From positions 372,001 to 436,000 of the forward strand of contig JAUIFF010000002.1 in NCBI GenBank assembly GCA_030429545.1: 64,000 nt of DNA, read 5' to 3'. How positions within the stretch are numbered: the stretch's first letter is position 1; every line of letters starts with the position of its first letter. The notes under the pieces are model-generated. The model ran no database searches. It saw only the letters and a program-made list of their open reading frames with translations, and was not told the DNA's origin. This document shows positions 24,880-32,128 of this stretch, one piece after another. Origin of the DNA: Polyangia bacterium (GTDB taxonomy: Bacteria; Myxococcota_A; Polyangia; Nannocystales; Nannocystaceae). Both the position numbers and the translations under genes were made by a program.

Positions 24880-26025
24880 TCATTTCTTTGCAGGATTTTC
24901 CCCAAACCCCGCAATCCACCCGTCCCCAGCCCCAACAGCCAGATGCGCATACCGCTGAGTAGTCCCCAAATCAGCATGTCCAAGCCACATCTGAACAACC
25001 TGCGGCGGCACCCCGCGCAAATACGCCCGAGAAGCAAACTTATGCCGAAGCACGTGCGGCCGCACTCGCTTCTCCAACTTCGCCGCCTGCCCGGCCGGAA
25101 CAACAACGTTATACATCCGTTCCAGATCCACTCGCTGGCCATCTTCCTCCGTGAACACCAGCCTGTCGCGCCTCACCTTCACCGGCCGCGACTCTCGCAA
25201 AACCCGCACCAACCTCTCGCACATCGGCACCGACCTCGCCCGGCCTCCCTTCGTCTCCTTCACCTGGATCTCACCGTTCGGCCCCAGGCTGACACTCCGT
25301 TGCACCCGCACATATGGCTGCCTCGCCTCGAAGTGCAGATCTCCCCATCGCAGCTCGATCAGCTCGCCTCTTCGCATCCCCGTTAAAATCGCCGTCTCTA
25401 CCAGCGGCCGCCAATCCTCCGGCGTCGCCTTTAGCAACCTCTCGCACTCGTCGAAGTCGAGGTACACCGGGTCGTCCTTCGGCACCCGCTCCCGCTTGAC
25501 CTTTGGCATCCTCGCCAGCAGGTCGTACTCATACGCTAGGTTTAGGATTCCGCTAAGCGTTGCCAGGATGTTGTTGATCGTCTTTGGCCGCCTCTCGCCT
25601 CCCTCTCGCCGGCTCCTTGCTTTCGGCTGCTCTCGCAGGTGCGTGCGGAACTCATCGATCATCATTGTCGACACATCATTCAATGGCGTCGCTCCGAAGT
25701 ATGGCACCAGGTGCAGGTTTACGTTTCTTCGCTTGTTGCGGAAGTCGGGCTTTGTTTTATTTTGCAGCTGCAAGTAACGCTCGGCGAACGCGGCAAACGT
25801 CATCACCTGCGGCCCGAACTGGCCTCCGCTTTTGGTGCTCATGCATGTACTTGTTTCCCGGCTGCGCTCGAACTCGGCGATCAACGCCTTCTCGACTTCG
25901 AGGGCATCGGACTTGAGGTACACCCGACGGTCGAGAAACCGGCGTCGGTTGAACTTGCCCTTGTCTCGGATCACGTGCACGCGCCACAGTTTTTTGCCGC
26001 GGCGGACCACTGCTCGCACACTCAT
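24880..26025 (-). CDS. Tyrosine-family site-specific integrase
   Basis: 381 residues from ATG 26025, which overlaps the stop of the upstream excisionase-like gene as ATGA; a longer open frame exists but has no better start. It has an N-terminal arm-binding domain (RRFLDRRVYLKSDALEVE), a SAM-like core-binding domain, and a catalytic domain with Arg in LTGMRRGELIELRW, HVLRHKFASRAYLRG (HxxR), LGHAD and the Tyr nucleophile in TQRYAHL. It would integrate and excise the surrounding element. Its 3' end faces the defence operon. A 52-bp piece of this gene (25893-25944) recurs at 40088-40139 with 5 mismatches. Confidence 0.92.
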   Translation of the reverse strand: MSVRAVVRRGKKLWRVHVIRDKGKFNRRRFLDRRVYLKSDALEVEKALIAEFERSRETSTCMSTKSGGQFGPQVMTFAAFAERYLQLQNKTKPDFRNKRRNVNLHLVPYFGATPLNDVSTMMIDEFRTHLREQPKARSRREGGERRPKTINNILATLSGILNLAYEYDLLARMPKVKRERVPKDDPVYLDFDECERLLKATPEDWRPLVETAILTGMRRGELIELRWGDLHFEARQPYVRVQRSVSLGPNGEIQVKETKGGRARSVPMCERLVRVLRESRPVKVRRDRLVFTEEDGQRVDLERMYNVVVPAGQAAKLEKRVRPHVLRHKFASRAYLRGVPPQVVQMWLGHADLGTTQRYAHLAVGAGDGWIAGFGENPAKK

Positions 26026-26327
26026 CGCGGGCGCCCTCCGAGTGCGTTCGGGGTCGAAGCTAGCCACGCCTCGAGCGTCTCTCGGTGAAATCGCCACCTC
26101 CGGCCGACTCGGGTCGCTCCTGGGATTTTGTTGCGTTTGAGCAACTTGTACAGCGTCGTCTTCGACACTCGCAGCAGCTCTCTCGTCTCGGTTGCCGACA
26201 TCAACGGCGCTCGGTAGCTCTCACCCGTCGCCTGTGTGCCATCCCAACCGCAGGTCACCCCGTCGTCTTGGGACCTGCCCGAAGGGCAACATCGGTCGCG
26301 GCCTGTCGCTGTGGTGTTCGGCTTCAT
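26022..26327 (-). CDS. Excisionase-like helix-turn-helix protein
   Basis: 101 residues if translated from the ATG at 26327 that overlaps the upstream stop (ATGA), or 59 from the internal ATG at 26201. The conserved part is the HTH_17/excisionase fold: SATETRELLRVSKTTLYKLL, then RVGRRWRFHRETLEAWLAS. These are winged-helix DNA-binding proteins used as recombination directionality factors. It directly precedes the integrase and is coupled to it, which supports that role. The longer form has an N-terminal extension with several Cys residues and no known match. Confidence 0.75.
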   Translation of the reverse strand: MKPNTTATGRDRCCPSGRSQDDGVTCGWDGTQATGESYRAPLMSATETRELLRVSKTTLYKLLKRNKIPGATRVGRRWRFHRETLEAWLASTPNALGGRPR

Positions 26328-26584
26328 CGGGCACCCCGATCCGAACGCCGGTCGACACGGTCCGCGAGTCGGTCCCGGTCTTTTCGGTCGCGGGCACTGC
26401 TTCGCTTGAGTTCTTGGAGTTCCTGCTCGACCTCCGTCACCCGGCTAGGCCGAATGTACGCATCGCAAGCCCTGCGGCGCACCTCGTCGAGTTCACCTCG
26501 CAAGCGCAGGATCGAAAACACCATCCACATACCCCCACCCAGCGCAATCCCGGCGGCGAGACACTTCTGCTGATACTCATCCAT
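26324..26584 (-). CDS. Small membrane protein with charged coiled coil
   Basis: 86 residues from ATG 26584 (GAGGGT upstream). One membrane helix at about residues 8-27 (AAGIALGGGMWMVFSIL) is followed by a long charged helix with heptad character (EVEQELQELKRSS, RDRKDRDRLADRVDRR). This is reminiscent of phage Rz-like spanins or small scaffolding membrane proteins, but no lipobox partner was found. It is translationally coupled to the next gene. Confidence 0.55.
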   Translation of the reverse strand: MDEYQQKCLAAGIALGGGMWMVFSILRLRGELDEVRRRACDAYIRPSRVTEVEQELQELKRSSARDRKDRDRLADRVDRRSDRGAR

Positions 26585-26612
26585 TTTCTACCCTCGATTG
26601 TTTGTTGCTACT

Positions 26613-26777
26613 TCACGTTTTTGCATCCTTCGCCCACAGCTTTCGCGCGGCCAGCAACGAAACCACCAAACCTACGACAGTGGTTCCGACTCCGAGCGCG
26701 AGCAGTGCCTTGGTATTGCGGTCGGTATCGGGCCGAATCAGGCAATCTTGCAAAAATCCGGTTGGCTCGTTTTTCAC
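26613..26777 (-). CDS. 54-residue single-pass membrane protein
   Basis: Short frame from GTG 26777 (GTGA overlap with the preceding stop) to TGA at 26613, 54 codons. A polar N-terminus (VKNEPTGFLQDCLIRPDTDR) is followed by one hydrophobic helix (ALLALGVGTTVVGLVVSLLA) and a basic tail RKLWAKDAKT. Typical of the minor membrane or coat proteins of small phages, though it matches none I know. Exact coupling to both neighbours supports it being real. Confidence 0.6.
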   Translation of the reverse strand: MKNEPTGFLQDCLIRPDTDRNTKALLALGVGTTVVGLVVSLLAARKLWAKDAKT

Positions 26778-26974
26778 GTCCAGCCCTTCGCACTCCGGCT
26801 ACGGGCCTGAAACGGGCTGACCTTCGCTCGCACGCCAGCCGATTCGTTTTTACATACATGTTTGCGCAGCTTCTCGAACTCACACGCGAGTGAGCGGTGA
26901 GCTTGATAGGCGACCCCGATGACGGCCAGCAGGCCAACAACAATCATCAAGTGTTCGAGGTTGTGATCGTCCAT
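26774..26974 (-). CDS. 66-residue single-pass membrane protein
   Basis: ATG 26974 lies 1 nt after the stop of the larger 225-residue gene. Residues 8-24 (HLMIVVGLLAVIGVAYQA) form a membrane helix; the rest is basic and polar. Unknown function. The start and stop fit the uninterrupted coupling seen along the whole operon. Confidence 0.55.
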   Translation of the reverse strand: MDDHNLEHLMIVVGLLAVIGVAYQAHRSLACEFEKLRKHVCKNESAGVRAKVSPFQARSRSAKGWT

Positions 26975-26975
26975 G

Positions 26976-27653
26976 CTACTCCATCCGATTCTTGTACCAC
27001 CAAGTACCTGCTACCACCGCGAGCGAACCAGCTGTTACCGCGACCCACGGCCACGGGATCGAAGTCGGCGTTTTCGGGACGGTGACCGGTTTCTGTTTGG
27101 GTTTGGGCTCCGTCGTCGGCGGCTGTGGTTTGGGCTTCGATTTCGGTTTGGGCGTCGGTTTCGGTTTCGGTTTGGGCTTCGGTTTGGGCTTGGGCTCCGG
27201 CGCGGGCTCCTGTGCCGGTTCAGGCTCAGGCTGCACCAACGCAAAATCCCACCCCCCATCACGACTTACCGCCGCTTCTAAAAACGCCCGGTCAAACGTC
27301 TTGAGCGCTCGCTCCAACGCCGGGTAATCCTCGTCGAACAAAAAGTTTGTCATGTCCTCGGCGAGGACCGCTGCATCCTGGCAGAGAATCAGGTGCACCA
27401 CCGGCGGCGCACCCTTGTAGATATCGCTAAACCCACGGCGTTGCTGAACTGCCGAATAGGGGTATCCCTGGCGATTCTCGTCGCCCTTGTACTGGTCGCT
27501 AATCGCCTGGTACAGGTCGATGCACTCCTGGTACGCGCCGTACTTGAGGTCTTCGATCCACTCGCTCAGCTCTTGGAACGACACCTCCTCGCCCGCCTCC
27601 ACGGCTGCGTTGTAGGCCAGCAGTTGGCGGACCGCCTCAAAGTGTACGTACAT
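26976..27653 (-). CDS. Membrane-anchored protein with Pro-Lys repeat arm
   Basis: 225 residues. Residues 1-140 are an acidic, mostly helical domain of unknown family (EEVSFQELSEWIEDLKYGAY, DIYKGAPPVVHLILCQD). Residues about 142-195 are an alternating Pro-Lys/Pro-Glu arm (EPKPKPKPKPKPKP), as in TonB and other proteins that span the periplasm. A C-terminal membrane helix (WPWVAVTAGSLAVVAGTWW) anchors it. The tail-anchored orientation differs from TonB, whose helix is N-terminal. It may span the periplasm during infection or assembly (inference). The first codons overlap the upstream 61-residue gene. Confidence 0.6.
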   Translation of the reverse strand: MYVHFEAVRQLLAYNAAVEAGEEVSFQELSEWIEDLKYGAYQECIDLYQAISDQYKGDENRQGYPYSAVQQRRGFSDIYKGAPPVVHLILCQDAAVLAEDMTNFLFDEDYPALERALKTFDRAFLEAAVSRDGGWDFALVQPEPEPAQEPAPEPKPKPKPKPKPKPTPKPKSKPKPQPPTTEPKPKQKPVTVPKTPTSIPWPWVAVTAGSLAVVAGTWWYKNRME

Positions 27654-27822
27654 GGACCTCGCTGGTTCCTTCCCGCTCCATCAACTCGTCCCACGCCTTG
27701 TCGACCCGCTTGCTCAGGTCCTCTGTGGTTTTCTCGACACTGGAGAGTCTCCGGTGCAAGACGACGAGTGTTGTGGTGACGGCTCCGATGGAAAGTAGGC
27801 TGATGATCAAATCACGACTCAT
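27637..27822 (-). CDS. 61-residue membrane protein with coiled-coil tail
   Basis: ATG 27822 overlaps the Xre gene stop by 11 nt, and the stop overlaps the next gene by 17 nt. An N-terminal membrane helix (LIISLLSIGAVTTTLVVL) is followed by a heptad-rich helix (SSVEKTTEDLSKRVDKAWDE). Similar in plan to the 86-residue protein of the same operon, perhaps distant paralogs or partners. Function unknown. Confidence 0.55.
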   Translation of the reverse strand: MSRDLIISLLSIGAVTTTLVVLHRRLSSVEKTTEDLSKRVDKAWDELMEREGTSEVHVRTL

Positions 27823-28054
27823 TTTCGACCTCTGCGAGTACGTTGGCGGCAGTTCTCAGGAGGCTGCCGGTTGGGACATGTAGGGTGGTTTCTAGGGCTA
27901 GGATGGCTTTGAGGTTGAGGCACAGCGTCCCCCGTTCGATGTGTTGCACCCAGCGTGTGCTGCGTTGAAGTTGCTTGGCTAACTTGGTTTGTGAAAGACC
28001 TTGGTCGAGGCGGCGCTCTCTGATCAGTGCACCGAGTGCGATTTGCAGGCGCAC
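27812..28054 (-). CDS. Xre-family helix-turn-helix regulator
   Basis: 80 residues from GTG 28054, which starts 5 nt after the preceding stop; an ATG at 28126 would overlap the preceding gene by 67 nt and add a Cys-rich stretch, so I consider it less likely. The fold is a standard HTH_3: ALGALIRERRLDQGLSQTKL, then RSTRWVQHIERGTLCLNL. It is probably the control protein of the element. It is embedded in the middle of the structural-type operon rather than divergent from it, which is unusual for a prophage repressor. Confidence 0.75.
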   Translation of the reverse strand: MRLQIALGALIRERRLDQGLSQTKLAKQLQRSTRWVQHIERGTLCLNLKAILALETTLHVPTGSLLRTAANVLAEVENES

Positions 28055-28059
28055 AACCC

Positions 28060-28629
28060 TTACCCGCGCACAATCGCGGCAGCAGCAACTGCCATCAGTG
28101 CACTCATTACTGCTACGCGCTGCCATGTTGTTACCTCGTGCCACGTCTCCCCGTTGCGGTCGCCGACTCGTCGTTTGGCGCCCGGGTAGAGGATGCCGGT
28201 CAGGGTGTAGGGGTCGACGAAGACGAAAAAGATGTTGTCCTGACTCCCGGCGATTCGCTTGATTTCTGCCATCGCGGCCTGGATGTCCGAGACGTACTCG
28301 AGCACGCACGAGACAAATACGACCGACGAATCGTCTTGCAGGTCTTTGATCCCCGCGGTGATGTCGACCTCTAACGAGGTCGGGCAGGTCGGGCATCCGT
28401 TCATGTCCACACAGACATCTCCGCAGCCGTAGGCCGGCAACACGCGGGTGTGCAGGCCGGCCCGCGGGTCGCCAATCACCACGAGTTGGCGTTGGGTCTT
28501 TGTGCTGCGGGCGACGGCCTGGGCCCACACTTCCTGCCGCCATTGATTGCGGCCGAAGCTGGTCAACAGCTCATAGGTGGCGATGCCACCCAGGCCGAGT
28601 GCAGCAATTACGCGACGAGTGGCTGGCAT
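28060..28629 (-). CDS. Membrane-flanked protein with possible methyltransferase-like fold
   Basis: 189 residues from ATG 28629. There is an N-terminal hydrophobic helix (VIAALGLGGIATYELL) and a C-terminal one (VAVMSALMAVAAAAIV). Between them the segments VVIGDPRAGLHTRVLP, LEVDITAGIKDLQDDSS and VFVSCVLEYVSDIQAAMAEI resemble strands and helices of a class I SAM methyltransferase (acidic end of strand 2, then a C-x-L-E-Y-x-x-D pattern). The glycine-rich SAM loop is poor. It may be a decayed or divergent enzyme, or a membrane-attached binding domain. The Cys-rich CGDVCVDMNGCPTCP suggests a metal site or disulfides. Confidence 0.5.
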   Translation of the reverse strand: MPATRRVIAALGLGGIATYELLTSFGRNQWRQEVWAQAVARSTKTQRQLVVIGDPRAGLHTRVLPAYGCGDVCVDMNGCPTCPTSLEVDITAGIKDLQDDSSVVFVSCVLEYVSDIQAAMAEIKRIAGSQDNIFFVFVDPYTLTGILYPGAKRRVGDRNGETWHEVTTWQRVAVMSALMAVAAAAIVRG

Positions 28630-29438
28630 AGCTCTGCTCCCTTGATCACGGCTTTTCGTTCGGGTCGTTTGGCGATCGATGTCCACGTCCACCAGGTCAC
28701 CGCCTCGACACATGGCAATGTCAATAGTTGCTCCTGCATACGTTCGGAGCCGGCCTTGGCCGCGCCCAACGTGGGCCACACATGTTTGAATCCGAGTTTG
28801 CGGTAGCTGTCGATGCAGCGCTGGGCAAACCCCGGGCCGTACTTGTTGGTGCGGTCGTACACCTGCGGCATGCCGCCATCGAGGCGTGCGAGGGCTTTCC
28901 ACGGCAGCGGGGCATAGTCGGCGCGTCCGTGCGAAGAGATAAACAACGGCTTGTCGGTTTCGGCCCGCAGGCGGTCGATAAAATCACCGGCGATGGCCTC
29001 GAGTTGCACCTCGGGCGTGTCTTTGCTCGACCACGCTTTGGCCTCGATGTTGAGGACATAGCCAATCACCGCCGGGTGGGCGATGACCTCGGCGAGGTGG
29101 CCGACGAAGTCTTTGTATTGCTCGGGAATCGGCCAACCCCACAGCCAAATGCCCAGGGGTTTGAGCCCCGGCGGATTGATCCGCTCGATCACCTTGTCGA
29201 GGGCTTCGCGGTCGCGCCAGACAAAGCTGGGTTTGTCGAGCGCTTGGACAGCTGTTTGTACAATCACAAAGTCGAGGCCCGCGCGGCGCAACTCCTCGGC
29301 GACATCGTCAAACAGCGAGAATTCGATAAACACACCCTTGCGAAAGCGTTCGAGCGGGCTGGCCTTGGCCGAGCGAAACGCAAACAGCAGTGAGCCGAGC
29401 GAGAGCCCAAACAGGGCGAGCTTGTGCCACGCCTTCAC
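28608..29438 (-). CDS. Putative TIM-barrel glycosidase-like (lysin-type) exported protein
   Basis: 276 residues from GTG 29438, with GGAGGAG upstream and overlap with the preceding stop. A signal or anchor helix (LALFGLSLGSLLFAF) precedes an alpha/beta domain: GVFIEFSLFDDVAEELRRAG, then LDFVIVQTAV, PLGIWLWGWPIPEQY, VIGYVLNIEAKAW, KPLFISSHG, MPQVYDRTNKYGP, FKHVWPTLGAA. The order of strands with GY/ΦNIExK and a late W-P-T-L fits glycoside-hydrolase-type barrels such as GH25 or DUF1906-type lysins. The catalytic acids are tentatively the Glu of NIEAKAW and the Asp of YDRT. A role in wall degradation for entry or exit is inferred. Confidence 0.55.
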   Translation of the reverse strand: MKAWHKLALFGLSLGSLLFAFRSAKASPLERFRKGVFIEFSLFDDVAEELRRAGLDFVIVQTAVQALDKPSFVWRDREALDKVIERINPPGLKPLGIWLWGWPIPEQYKDFVGHLAEVIAHPAVIGYVLNIEAKAWSSKDTPEVQLEAIAGDFIDRLRAETDKPLFISSHGRADYAPLPWKALARLDGGMPQVYDRTNKYGPGFAQRCIDSYRKLGFKHVWPTLGAAKAGSERMQEQLLTLPCVEAVTWWTWTSIAKRPERKAVIKGAELCQPLVA

Positions 29439-29626
29439 GCCGACTCCTCCGTAGATTCGCCCTCGTCGGGCTTGTGGACCGCTTCGCCGTTCATGACCCG
29501 GCGGATCGACATCACGGCCGAGCCAAACACGACCACCAGGCCGACGACCGAAGCGACTTGCAGCCCGTCGGTAAATGCCTTGACCACGACTTCGCGGCCG
29601 ACTGTTCCGATTTCCTCGAAGTCCAT
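29435..29626 (-). CDS. 63-residue single-pass membrane protein
   Basis: ATG 29626 shares one base with the stop of the upstream gene (TAATG). Central helix LQVASVVGLVVVFGSAVM with an acidic tail (PDEGESTEES). Its size and plan match filamentous or lipid-containing phage coat-type proteins, though it resembles no specific family. Function unknown. Confidence 0.55.
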   Translation of the reverse strand: MDFEEIGTVGREVVVKAFTDGLQVASVVGLVVVFGSAVMSIRRVMNGEAVHKPDEGESTEESA

Positions 29627-30615
29627 TACAGTGCCCTCCGTGTAAACGGGTTGATACGCAGCTCCCGGGTAACCAGCAGGGTGCGGCGGTGGATGTCCCC
29701 AAGGCCACGTCGCCGGACCTTGGTGTGGTGGGCCGGCGGGTGCACGATCGACATCGTCACCGGCTCGTCATCGACACCGCCGTTGGTATCCCACTCGTAT
29801 TGTGCGGTGTAGGCGAGGATGTCATTCCACAGGTGAATCCACGGCGCGTGCGAAGGACGGTCGCCATCGAGGATCCCCCACGGGAGATCGTAGTGCAGAT
29901 GCAGGGCCACGTCGGCCCAAAACCGCAGCAGTCCACCCTGTTCGGGGTCGTACACATGCAGCTCCGGCGGCAGCTTGGAGGCTTCCGGCTCGTCCCGCCC
30001 GGGGTCGACGATCGAGCCGTTGACCAACGTCCGCACAGTTTCGCGGATGGCATCGAGTTTGGCGGTGCTGAGGTCCGGCGGGTCCAAGTCGACGGTGATT
30101 CGCTTGCCCTCGTAGGGGTCGTATTCGTAGTCGCCCTCGTCCTCGCCTCCGCCCTCGTCTTCGCCTTTCGAGCCACCCTCGTCCAAGTCGCCGCCGTCGA
30201 TTCCGTGGTCGTCGCCCGAGCCAATGCCCCCGCCCGAACCTCCGCCGACACCGTGGTCGTCGCCCGAGCTGCCCGATGTGCCCTTGCCGTCGTTTGCCGC
30301 ACCAGACGAGCCCTGTTCCTCGGAACCTTCGGAACCTTCGCTCCCTTCGTCACCATCGCCAGGCTCACTCGCCGAACCACCTGTTCCTCCGGGCTTGTCA
30401 CTCGGGCCAGACTCTTCGGCCGCGTTGCCTTGCCCGTCGGGGTCGCCTGCCTGCGAACTTCCAAACAGGAACTCCAGGACATCCACACCGACCGAGAACG
30501 AGCCACCACCGGCACCGAGGCCGATGCCCATACCGCGCGACGAACGGGTGAACGCACGGTAGCCGACGAAAAACACAGCGCTTACGCCAATCACGGGGAC
30601 CCAGGTGTCGCTCAT
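29626..30615 (-). CDS. Membrane-anchored protein with long Gly/Asp/Glu/Ser linker
   Basis: 329 residues, ATGA overlap with the SDH-type peptidase gene. An N-terminal membrane helix (WVPVIGVSAVFFVGY) leads to about 120 residues of low-complexity G/S/D/E sequence, then a compact C-terminal domain of some 150 residues (RITVDLDPPDLSTAKLDA, VHPPAHHTKVRRRGLGDIHR). Flexible Gly-rich linkers between globular parts are characteristic of attachment proteins such as pIII of inoviruses, but there is no sequence match. A virion or secreted attachment role is speculative. Confidence 0.6.
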   Translation of the reverse strand: MSDTWVPVIGVSAVFFVGYRAFTRSSRGMGIGLGAGGGSFSVGVDVLEFLFGSSQAGDPDGQGNAAEESGPSDKPGGTGGSASEPGDGDEGSEGSEGSEEQGSSGAANDGKGTSGSSGDDHGVGGGSGGGIGSGDDHGIDGGDLDEGGSKGEDEGGGEDEGDYEYDPYEGKRITVDLDPPDLSTAKLDAIRETVRTLVNGSIVDPGRDEPEASKLPPELHVYDPEQGGLLRFWADVALHLHYDLPWGILDGDRPSHAPWIHLWNDILAYTAQYEWDTNGGVDDEPVTMSIVHPPAHHTKVRRRGLGDIHRRTLLVTRELRINPFTRRAL

Positions 30616-31334
30616 GTCATCTCTCCCAAAAGCGCGAGTTGTTTGCCGGTCAGCGAGGCGAGTTCGGCCGGCGGTTCGGTGACCTTGAGCCCGATCTCGT
30701 GGGCCTCGTCAAAAAAGATTGGATATGCATGGGTATGGTCGGGGTTGAGAAGTCGCGCGCGGGCGGACTCGGGTACCCTGTACTTCTCGAGCATCGTCGC
30801 CACATCTTTGGTCGCGCGCTGGCCCTCGTGGTGGGTCGCCACCCAGATGTCCGCGGCCTCCTGGCCACGTGCCCGAATCACGTCGCGCAGGCTGTGGGCC
30901 GAGAAGAACCCCGAAAACCCCATGAAGATTTGCGGGTCGACCGGACCTAGGCAGGCTTCGGGCCACAACATGATTTCCTGGGCCGCAACCGCGACCAACG
31001 TGCCGCCGCTCAATGCCCGAAACGGCACGAGCACACGCACTTGGCCGTGGGTGTGGACCGCATGCGCAAGCCGGGCGACATCCGAGAGTTCACCGCCACA
31101 TGTGTGTATGAGCATATTGACGAGTTGCCCCCGCCGCGCCCGTAGCTGGTTGGTGAGCGCGAGCACTTCCTCGTCGCCGAAGTCATCGGCGAGGAACAGT
31201 ACCGACGATGTACTTTCGGGCTTGGTTTCCTCTTCATCCCGCGATCGCAACACCCCCCAGGCGAAGTTGGCGATCAGCGAGCTGACGGAAAGAGCAGCCG
31301 TGGTCACGAGAAATTTAGACAGTGTCGAGGCCAC
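30612..31334 (-). CDS. SDH-type serine peptidase (ClpP/crotonase fold, SppA-like), membrane-anchored
   Basis: 240 residues from GTG 31334, which begins 1 nt after the upstream stop. N-terminal membrane helix (LVTTAALSVSSLIANFAW). The catalytic domain matches the serine dehydrogenase proteinase family: a T-C-G-G-E-L oxyanion segment near residues 78-83, RALSGGTLVAVAAQEI with nucleophile Ser109, and ACLGPVDPQI. These enzymes cleave membrane or misfolded proteins. In this element it may process the small membrane proteins or act in lysis (inference). The family is well represented outside phages, so recruitment from a host is likely. Confidence 0.75.
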   Translation of the reverse strand: MASTLSKFLVTTAALSVSSLIANFAWGVLRSRDEEETKPESTSSVLFLADDFGDEEVLALTNQLRARRGQLVNMLIHTCGGELSDVARLAHAVHTHGQVRVLVPFRALSGGTLVAVAAQEIMLWPEACLGPVDPQIFMGFSGFFSAHSLRDVIRARGQEAADIWVATHHEGQRATKDVATMLEKYRVPESARARLLNPDHTHAYPIFFDEAHEIGLKVTEPPAELASLTGKQLALLGEMT

Positions 31335-31335
31335 G

Positions 31336-31575
31336 CTACGCCTGCTTCCTTCGCATGATGGCGACCAATGAGTGGGATTTGACAACCGCGAGATATTGCT
31401 TGGGCTCCAGCACAACCGGCAGCAGCGGGCGGCCGTCGACCTGGTCTTTGCCGCGGAGGTGGCGAAAGTTGACGCCACCCGACATCACCACCACCAGCGC
31501 ACCGCCGGTCTCGGTGAGGTCGAGAATCGTGCGCCCGGGTTGCATAAACTCTAGGCGGGTTCCGAGGATGTTCAT
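31336..31575 (-). CDS. 79-residue protein of unknown function
   Basis: ATG 31575 starts 4 nt after the stop of the M23-like gene. Predicted as beta-rich (GRTILDLTETGGALVVVMSG, then PVVLEPKQYLAVVKS) with no membrane helix. No family recognised. Tight spacing on both sides supports it as a member of the element operon. Confidence 0.5.
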   Translation of the reverse strand: MNILGTRLEFMQPGRTILDLTETGGALVVVMSGGVNFRHLRGKDQVDGRPLLPVVLEPKQYLAVVKSHSLVAIMRRKQA

Positions 31576-31579
31576 CAGG

Positions 31580-32128
31580 TTAAGCACGGTTCGGCCTCCA
31601 CAGCCAATAGATAGATGCACCAGCAAGGATCACGCTGGAGATGCCGACGGCTTTGACAACCCTCGCCACATCGAACGGGCCCGCGGCGACTTCACGGCCG
31701 GTCGTGCCGGTTTCGACTTCGGGGCGATCGGCAGGCAACGGAGCTTCCTTGCCAATCAATGCACCTGCAATGGCTTTCTCCGTCTTCGGGCCCCAGATGC
31801 CATCGGCCGCAAGGTTGAGCAGTTTCTGCGCGGCCCGTAGCGCTTCTTTTGACGCCTGGGTCCACGGTGCGAATACCTGCCCGGCATACAATCCAAGGGC
31901 CTTGAGCGCCTCGTGGCGTTGGGGCGCGGTCTGTCGGGTAATCGGGTCACCGGCGGCCGCCTGCACGTAGTTGACCGGGTTGAGCAAACCTTCGGGCGGG
32001 TCTTCGTCGAGATACCAACGCGAGTTGCCCTTGCGTTTGGGGTCGAGTTCGTAGAGTTCAAAGTGCAGGCCGGAGTAACCCGAACCCATCACACCGAGCT
32101 TCTCGCCGGCGGCAATATGTGTATGCAC
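31580..32128 (-). pseudogene. 5'-truncated M23-like/peptidoglycan-binding protein
   Basis: The frame contains the last strands of a LytM/M23 domain (HTHIAAGEKLGVMGS, then GLHFELYEL), a PG_binding_1 domain (AAQKLLNLAADGIWGPKTEK) and a C-terminal membrane helix (VVKAVGISSVILAGASIYWL). The first half of M23, with the HxxxD metal motif, is absent, and the usual HxH is GLH, so it is not an active peptidase. The frame stays open to 32560, but beyond about 32130 it is only the antisense of a lipoprotein gene. The natural start has therefore been removed at a junction. The protein could still act as a wall-binding membrane protein if restarted at an internal ATG (32164 or 32158). Confidence 0.65.

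Noticed and set aside
29689..31371. Long + strand open frame of 560 codons opposite the element genes
   Set aside because: It is antisense to two well-supported minus-strand genes (Gly-rich linker protein and SDH-type peptidase), and its translation is a mirror of the G+C-rich codons with no domain.
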